A stretch of DNA of 64,000 nt, from assembly GCF_963662255.1 (NCBI RefSeq), contig NC_085046.1, positions 19,797,620 to 19,861,619 of the forward strand, in the 5' to 3' direction. Below are positions 28,701 through 37,700 of the stretch, in pieces. This DNA comes from Cinclus cinclus (lineage: Eukaryota; Chordata; Aves; Passeriformes; Cinclidae). The notes under the pieces were generated by a model. The model searched no databases. It had not been told where the DNA came from and saw only the letters and a list, made by a program, of their open reading frames with translations. Position numbers and translations under genes: made by a program. Position 1 is the stretch's first letter; the number at the start of each line of letters is the position of its first letter.

Positions 28701-31700
28701 GATGCATAAGGAATTGGCTGGATGTCTGCATCTAAAGAGTTACAGCCAATGGCTTAGAATCCAAATGGAAACCAGTAACAAGTGGTGTCCCTCTAGGGTC
28801 TGTACTGGGACCAGTATTATTAACATCCATGTCAGTCACATAGACAGTGGGATTGGGTGCACCCTCAGCAAGTTTGCAGATGACACCAGCTGAGCCATGC
28901 CTTTGACCCCCCTTGAGGGAAGAGATGGCAACCAGAGGGCTCTGACAGGCTGGAGGAGCGGGCCCATGCCAACTGCATGTTCAACAAGGCCAAGCACCAG
29001 GTCCTATCCCTGGGTCATAGAAATTCAAAATATCAGTATGGACTAGGGGGAGTGGATCGAGAGCAGCACTGCAGAGAAGAACTTCAGGGTGCTGGGGATG
29101 AAAAGCTGGCCGTGACCTGGCCATGTGTACTTGCAGCCCAGAAAGACAAAGGTGTCCTGGGCTGCATCTGAAACAGGGCAGCCTTCAGGGCAAGAGAAGG
29201 CATTCTGACCCTCAACCCTTCTCTGGGGAGACACACTTGGAGTGCTGCATTCAACTGTGTTTGAATTCAACTCCCAGTACAGGAAAGGCACGGAGAAAGT
29301 CCAGGGGAGGCAAGAAATTTCATCAGAGGGCTGGAACATCCCTCCTGTAAGGAATGGCTGAGAGAGCTGGGGCTGTTTAGCCTGGAGAGGAGAAGGCTCC
29401 GGGGAGACCTTATCACGGCTTTTCAATAAATGAAAAGGACTTCTAAGAAATTTGGAGGAAGACTTTTTACCAGGGCTTATAGTGACAGGATGAGGGGTAA
29501 TAGTTTAAAAAGGAAAGAGGGTAGATTTGGATTGGATATAATGAAGGCACTTTTTACAATGTTGATGGAACAGGTTGCCCTGAGAAATTGTTGCTGCTCA
29601 TCAGTGCAAAGGTTCAAGGTAAGGTTAGAGGGTACTTCAAGCAACATATTCTAATCTGTGATGTCCCATAACGTGGCAGAGAGGCTGGACTAGGTGATCT
29701 TTAAATGTTCCTTCCAACCCCAACCATTCTCTAATCCTCTTATTCTACAAATTTAGAGAGTACAACATATAGCTTGTGGTATAGAATAATTTATCTTTCA
29801 ACTGATGCAACATATTCAAAATATTTTCTAATCTATTTTATATATGAATCAGTGGACTATTTCATGTTTGTACACAGGTACAAAAGAAGGTAATAAAGAG
29901 GATTTTTTTCAATGTAGAATGTAAATGTATTCAAGTAAAGTTTAAGGATTTTCTCATAGGAGAAGCGTGGAAACTCCTTCCAAGAACGCTGAAGGAGATT
30001 GAAACCGAAGGAGAATATTTATGAGTCCTTTGGTTTGTTAGTTCTTTTTCTTTTCATATTTTAGGATATACTGAAGATGCAATAGCTTTAGTGAAATAGG
30101 CAAAACTGCTGACTAATACACACTACAAGAAGAATGCAAAAAGGATGCAATCTTGGTATCTACATATTCAGTTTACAAGCTACTTAGCATTTCTCTGCAT
30201 TCCAACCTACATTCTTTATTGTCTGCATTACTTAACTGTTTTTTTTTTCTATTACTATTAGTTAATGGCAATATTTAATCATGATAAAATATTTTCTGTC
30301 CTATATTTCCAGAAGAATCGTTCAATATAACTATTTCAATTTACTAATTACTAGAATTGAACAAATGTAATCTTCAAGATGGAATGTGCCATATTAGTGT
30401 CACTGTTGGAATAATACACATTTTTTTTAAAGAAACAATGGATAATATTGACCTACCTGTCAGGTATGTTTGTTCATGCAACTCTGTGATGCTTAATAAC
30501 TCTGCCTTCTGCTGCTGACAGCTTTTTCTTGCCTGATGCCATTTCAGAGCTGTCTCAGAGTTTATCTGGTACTGGACATTTGTTAAAGGGTCTGTGTTCC
30601 ACAGTTCATTACTAGCAACTATAGGGAGAAATTAAAATGCTGTAACTCATCATGAAGATAAGGCCAGATAAAATACACCAAAAATAATTCATAGCAAAAG
30701 ACACAAAATGCCTGAACCCTGCTATAGGCAAATGGTTTGAAAGAAATCCTGAGGTTCTATAATGTAGTAGAAGATCCAGGACAGTAGACAGGGAATGAAA
30801 CAAGGTCACCATTTTCTCTGGTACAACAAATCTGCTGTTTAAGGTAAACAATAAGTGGCTAAAAATATGCTAAAATAGTTGATTTGTGAATGTGGGGAAA
30901 AAGACTAAAAACTTCCAGACTGATGCTAGCTAAGGTATATACCAAGCTGACCTTTTCTCTGAGATAAACCGCAACTTTTTTACTAATTTGGGTCACTGTG
31001 TAAAGTGGCTATGGATTTTCTTAGTGTGATTGTGGTAATCAGACCCAAGTGCTGAATGTGAAGCTGACCATCATCAGCATCCATCCCACATTTCCCTGCA
31101 GTTCCTGATTTCTTAAGCATGTGACTGAAATAGTATGACTTTCTCCTCTGACACGTAGTCTGACTGAACTCCTTGGATACCTGAACTTTGCACATGTAGA
31201 CAATGCCAGTGAAAACATTATCCAAAAGGACCCAACACTAGAAGTTGTCCCAGAAGGTACCAGGTACTCTTTACATTGCTGCAGTCTCTCCTGGCTAATC
31301 TCAACTGTATCTCCACAAACAAGCAACAGAAAACAGTGTGATCTTGATCTGCCAAAAATGGAACCTATGTGAGGATGCAAGACTGAGCTAAATATCACAT
31401 AAAGGGAATAAAGTTGCATGACTAAAGCAGAACACAACAGAGAACACTGAATGTCTGCCAAGAAGGAGAAAACAACTGAATTCCTGAAGCCTTTATCAGC
31501 TCCTCAAGTTGCAATCTGAAAAAATTGAGAAAAACAGGTCTCATCTGAATTCAAAGTGCTCAGAAAACTTCAGTCTGCAAATAGAGGGAAACTGTACAAT
31601 AAACAAAACTCAAAACAAAGCATGATATTTGTTAAATATCAGGAGGTCACTTACTAGTTCCACATTTTCCTGTATTAAATCTGATTATCTATAGGTAATA

Positions 31701-34700
31701 TAAAGTACTTATTTTCATATTATCTTTATTTTAAAAAGAAATAAAATATAGTCTACTGTAATAATGACATTTTGGTAACTTTGATTATCATAACCCACAA
31801 ATCAACTTCTGTCCAAAATATTTTATAACTATCAGAATAAAAACTTTGTTGCTACATTATGTTCTAAGAGCCCATAAATCCCTGTGCACATTCCTGGAAT
31901 AAAATTAATATTGCAAAAATAGAAAAACCTATAATTCAGCAAAGAAAACTGTATCTGACTGGATAGTAAGGGGTTTATAAAGCTTGTACAATTACTATAG
32001 AGAAGAGGTAAACAGGTCTTGGGCATTCATCCAATTTTCCACCTCAGTTCCCCAGTCTCATAATTTATAGCTGACTTCCATATGGTGCTCTCTTGCAGAA
32101 TTTTGGCCTTTCATAAAAATCCAACTCATTTCTAAATCTTGGAAAATTTGCTTTTAAGATATTTAAGAGTTCAAGTGTCTTTGCAGAGCAGGATTCTGGA
32201 AAACCTATATGCTGTTGTTTAAAGCTTAGTTCCCCAGAGAAACAAAGAAGATTAATAACTTTTCTGGAATAATATATTTTAGCACCTAAGTTAAATTAAT
32301 CTTAAATCACACCTGTCCTCAGTACATAAGTAGAAAATTAATAAAAATCTGGACTCTATCCCTACACAGATGAATTCAGCATGAATATATTCTCTGTAGG
32401 TTTTTTTTTCTGTCACAGTCACCAGCATTTTTGTGCATTGCTTAGAAGGCTTTCTGAATCCTTCACTAAATATATGGCTCTTTCATCCATCAAGAAAAGG
32501 GACTCAGTGGACTTTTTCCCACTGGAATAGAGCTATAGGTACACACTGAGTGACTCTCCTGATGGCCTTAATGCTGTGCATCTTGTTTTCTTCCCCAACA
32601 CCTTTTTGAAGTGCAGTATACAGTTCAAAATACATGGTGTAATCTATAAAGAAGCAGCATTTCCCAGGCTACTAAAAATTGTTTGCTGTAGCAACACTGC
32701 TTAGTTCCTTTCCTTGGGGTTTAAGCTTCTGCTGTTACTGTCTCAGCATCTCTTTCTAAATCACCAGAAAAAGGGTCATAATCACAATTATGTCATCTCC
32801 ATTGATAAAATTTCTCCACCTCCACTGATTATAATAACTGTTGCAAGTACAGCCTCATGCCCTCTTCATTTTGGAGAACATATGAGGTGGTTTTGGTCAC
32901 AATGAGAAGTGACTGGGTCAGCCATAGACATTTCACTGAAGGCCCTGACCCCAGTATGAGCAGCTACAATAGTTTGCATCACATATTTTAATGCTGGCAC
33001 CTCTGGATAGTTTAAGAAACAAGACATTATTCTTAGTAAATTAACTTTCACATGCACAGACTTAAACGTTCTATTTTTAAAGGTGTTATTGGAGTTTATT
33101 AATTTATCACATTCTCATATCTCATTTCTATTTCATAGGAATGACTAAATCTTCTGCTACCATGACCTGTCTCTTACTAAAATATATCACCCAAACTTGA
33201 ATATTTTATAGCCAGTACTGAAGAATCAGGAAGGAAATATGCAGGCAGTCAGCATAAAGCAGGTTTTTCCAAAAACAATGCAGTACTGCCATCTGAATGG
33301 ATTTCCTTGAATTATGTCGAAGAACTAAACAAAATTTTAATGATGCCTCCTACTTGTTGTACTCAAATAATACTAGGCAGGGAATATTCTTAAGTCAACT
33401 TTTGCATGTGTTTTATTAATGGGATTGATATTCCCAGCCTGTTTTTATTATCTTGAAAATTATACTGGCATAGGAGAAAAAAAGTACAATTTTTATTTGT
33501 CTGAAATACTGAATGTAAAATTCACTGAAATCAGGAAAGGACACCAGTATTTTGCAATCAAACCAGTTAAGATCAACCCAAACAGTTTTCTTCACATCGA
33601 AGGAAAGGCATATTTTTCTCCTCAGCTCTGCTTGCAGTCAGCTGGTGTTTTACAGCAAAACCACAATAATAAAGAAGAAAGGAGGGAGGAGTGCTATCCT
33701 TCTCAGCATGACAGAAGAAACAGATTGCAGACAAAATGTTTAGTACATATTTTAGAGAGGTCCAGAGAAAAGTCATTAAAATTTAAAAGAATTCAAATAC
33801 AAGCAGGCATAAATTACTCCCATTTACATATAGTAATATCAACTTTTCTAAATAAAGTTCTGCATATTGATAATACTGCATTTTAAATACCGAGTATATT
33901 CAAACCAGGGAATTTAGAATACAAATACTTCTAATTGAGTTGAAAGAACTAGAATATAGAACACAAATTTGAGAAATGCTGGGAGGTACTAAAGAGTTCA
34001 TGGAAGCTCCTTATGTCTAAAAGGCAACTCATTCTCAAAAGTAATTTTAATTTTCAACTAAACTGTATTCTAGCTTTCAGTACTTCACATATTTCCACTT
34101 TTTGACCCTTTTATATATACAACTTGCACTAATGCAACATCTTTACATCTAATTGTCTTCCTATTTAAGTAAACAGTGTGCGTAGAGATTCCAGTATACG
34201 ATTAACATACTTTCACCCAAAAATAATTGGGCAATATTTTTTATGTTGGGTCCTATATTTGGATATTTATGTAGCTCTTAAAAGGAAAGCAGGCAGAACA
34301 GAGACAGAAACTGAACTTTTTCAAATTGTAAAGCGCATGTTACGGACATATTTCCAGGCAGCTCAATAGCAGCACAGCAGAACTGTGAATATAAAAAGCT
34401 TACATACATTTCATTGGGCAAAATCCATACTTCTTGTCAACATCATAGTCTGAAGTGGTTCCACACCAGAACCAGCCATCTGATCTGCCAGCATCTGTGC
34501 AGTCAGCATACCATTTACCACCAAACTTAAAAGGAAATACACAAGGGGCTCCATTGGCATTTCCTTTCACTGTGTAGGTATCTAAGGAGACACAATAATT
34601 CAAAAATGCATAAAAATTTATAAGCATGGGTTATACAGGAGTTCATCTTTATGATCCTATTACAAAATATTATAGCAAGGAAAGGTTGCTAGCTTAGTAT

Positions 34701-37700
34701 ACAACTGTGCTAGAAATGAAACATTGATCATTCTATCATTTTACTCTAGGTCTAAGCTGATACACACATTTATAGTGAGACAATTTTTTGTTGCTAAGGG
34801 AGACAACAGACCACAACTGTCTGAACCAAGACAAGTACATTCCCCTGCTAAATTTCCCATGCATAACGATCAAAAGTACAAAATCCACACATGCAGTTCT
34901 TTAAAGCACAGAAGACTGTTGAGTGCTCTCAACAATAACCCAGTCAACTGCTGATCATTTTGGACATGGAAGAGCATGTACAGGTAGACTTTAAAGATAT
35001 ACACCATGGAGTGACTCCAAAATGATATGCCCAAATAAATTTTATATTTGCATCTAAAGATAGTTTTTGTTTTACAGAAACCTGACTCATTGAAACTTAG
35101 GAAAGTAACTAAAGCAACTTTCTGTGTGTGCACGTGTAATGTACATTCATTGATGGAAGGATATGGAGGGGAGCTGTACTTGACAAGGATTTTTGGGGAG
35201 GTGACGTACCAGGGTCACTGTCTCACAGAGCTGCTAGACAACTGCTAGAGGAGGAAGGAATAGCTGGACATTATTACATCTCCCTCCTGCCTTCTTTCAC
35301 ATAATTTGCTTTGCTAGGGTTGTTCTATTCTGACTTCTGACCAAGGACTAGTACTGTAATCAGCCATGGTGTAAACCACAGAAAGTGCATCCATACCTCC
35401 CTCTGTGACCATTTCTTTTTATCAAAGGATACTAAATGAGAAGTCAAGTGTATTCCCAGATACTTATCATGAATATATATAGAGAGAGATGTATTATACA
35501 TAACTTTTTTAAATTTGACTATTTAAAATATAATATTTCTTCGTCTAACATTTTAGCACCAATTCTGAGTCTCCCTTCAAACACCTAGGAAAACATCTAC
35601 AATACATTGGAAATGAAGATATCAAGAGTTAACTAACATCTTACTGACAATTAATATTTGCACCCCCAAGGAAAAAAAGTATAACAAACAGACTAAACAC
35701 TCACACTATGTCTTTCTGTACACTCGTAGTAAATAGTAAAAGCTGTCATCAACTGCTGTGTAATAGTTATACACATGTTTTGACTAACCATAGAACTTTT
35801 TATTCTCTTCAAATGAATCACTACCATGCATGGGTAATCATCTACCCGTGCATGGACTTTGACAAGTTTGACAAAAACCAAAATGAACTGGTCAAAAAAC
35901 AAAAAGCGCACCCACTCAAGTATTGCTGATTTCACCTGAATTTACACTCACTGATCATCAATAAGATTAAGGAATTTCTTCCATACATGTAATATTTTAG
36001 TTATCTACACATAAAAATGAATTTGAAATACAGAAAATAATTTACAGAACTTTACCTTCATAGCCTCGAGAACACAGATCGTCTGTGGTTCCGTAGACTT
36101 TCCACCTACTCCATAAACCAGATCCCTTGTACAGCATAATATTCCTTTCCTGTTTGTTTCCATAGTTGAAAAACAAATCTTCCCCTTGGATTGCAAAGAG
36201 AGTCTCATTTCTGCATTCCCATCGCTGGAGTTCACTAGCCTTGTCACAAGGATACAGAGTGACCGGAACCCAGTCTTTCTTCGAAGGCACTCCCAAGCAT
36301 AATTTGAATGCTATGCTCATAAGCTGGTGATCTGAGACCCACCTGAATTTTTGTGACTCATTTTCTTGAATGCAAGGAGCAGTAGTCACTGAATTAGTAC
36401 TTTGAGCCAGTACACAGCGTTTGTGATCTTCATTATATATTAAGAAGATGCTAGTATCTGTAAGAAAAATAACACTGGAATGATTTGGGTTGAAGAAACT
36501 TTACCTACCATCTAAATTAATTATGAATCTGGACACTCCTCTTGGTGTGAAAATCTCATCATCTGTTCAGCAAAAGAGGGTGTGGACTACACCTGTTAAA
36601 GTGGCTGCATGATGCTAGTAGTTCAGATGCGAGGACATTTCAACTACTTTGTGTGAAAACATGTGATGTGAAAGCATCTACACACAGAAGCACAAGGCAG
36701 CTGAGGTGTATACCTACTGCTTCCTATAGGTTTAAAGCTTGGGTTAAACTGAAGAGAGAAAACACACTCATGCTGTTAATCCAAGCTGCACTCTTGGGAA
36801 TTACTGCAATGAGGCAGCATGGACACTGTAGAGAGCAGATCCTGACACTGAACCCTCCAGCAACACTGGCTCTCAGGCTGGGAAGATGACAACAGCCACT
36901 AAGTTCTTCAGGCTCCATTTCCTCACAGTGGGGAGCTCTGTTCTCAAAAACCCTACCAAAATCTTTAAAGTATTAACTGAGGAGAAGGATATGTTTTTAA
37001 GCTTTATACTCAAGCTTCTTGTAGGACGTATTTCTTTTTCACTTCAGCCATCGGTGACTTCTTTCTTACATCTCTTCATTATGAATGAAATACCAACAGC
37101 AGTGGAATTTGCCATCACCAGTTGTGCCTCTTTGTGACTTATGGAAATATACAAAACTCTTCATAGCTTCACAGGTTATCTCTCCCTCCTAGTAAACAGT
37201 GCTTCACAGCATGCATTTACACGTATTCAAGGTTGATTTCAAAATTGGAGCCACTTGAAAAGTTTTTAGCATCTTTTGCACTTGGATGTGCTATGGAGTG
37301 TAACGTTTCTGAGTTGATCTTGCCAAAAGACTGAATATTTCTCCTCTCTGATCCACCTGAGATACATTTTAGCACAGTAACTTAATCATGCTCTTCCACA
37401 TAAGGTAACAGGATGCACAGCATGCTAAAGCTGCTTTTTAACTGGGCTATGAGCTAGGAAGGCGAAATATTACGTGGCTCTGAAGATTTAAGCTAATTAA
37501 AATACTATTTATTTTAGTGTATGATTACTAAACTAAACAAATACTATAATGGAGAAACATTTAAGGGAAAAACAGGTTAACCACCAAAAGTCTTCCCTGC
37601 TGAGGCTCTAATGTGGAAATGATCATACTTTTCTGCAGAAGAACAACCTGGGAAAAAATAACCTCTCTCTTAGAGAAAGAGCTGACCTAGACCTATCTCA

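Noticed and set aside
28702..29426. ORFs of 60-127 codons on both strands
   Set aside because: They are pieces of a dead CR1 LINE; frames shift and stop across the element.
31039..31461. 140-codon minus-strand ORF in MRC1 intron 3
   Set aside because: No recognisable domain. Its boundaries do not match an MRC1 exon, and exons 3 and 4 already join in phase without it.
33419..33886. 155-codon plus-strand ORF in MRC1 intron 3
   Set aside because: The longest uninterrupted plus-strand ORF in the AT-rich part, but with low-complexity composition, no domain, no promoter and no splice support. Probably chance.
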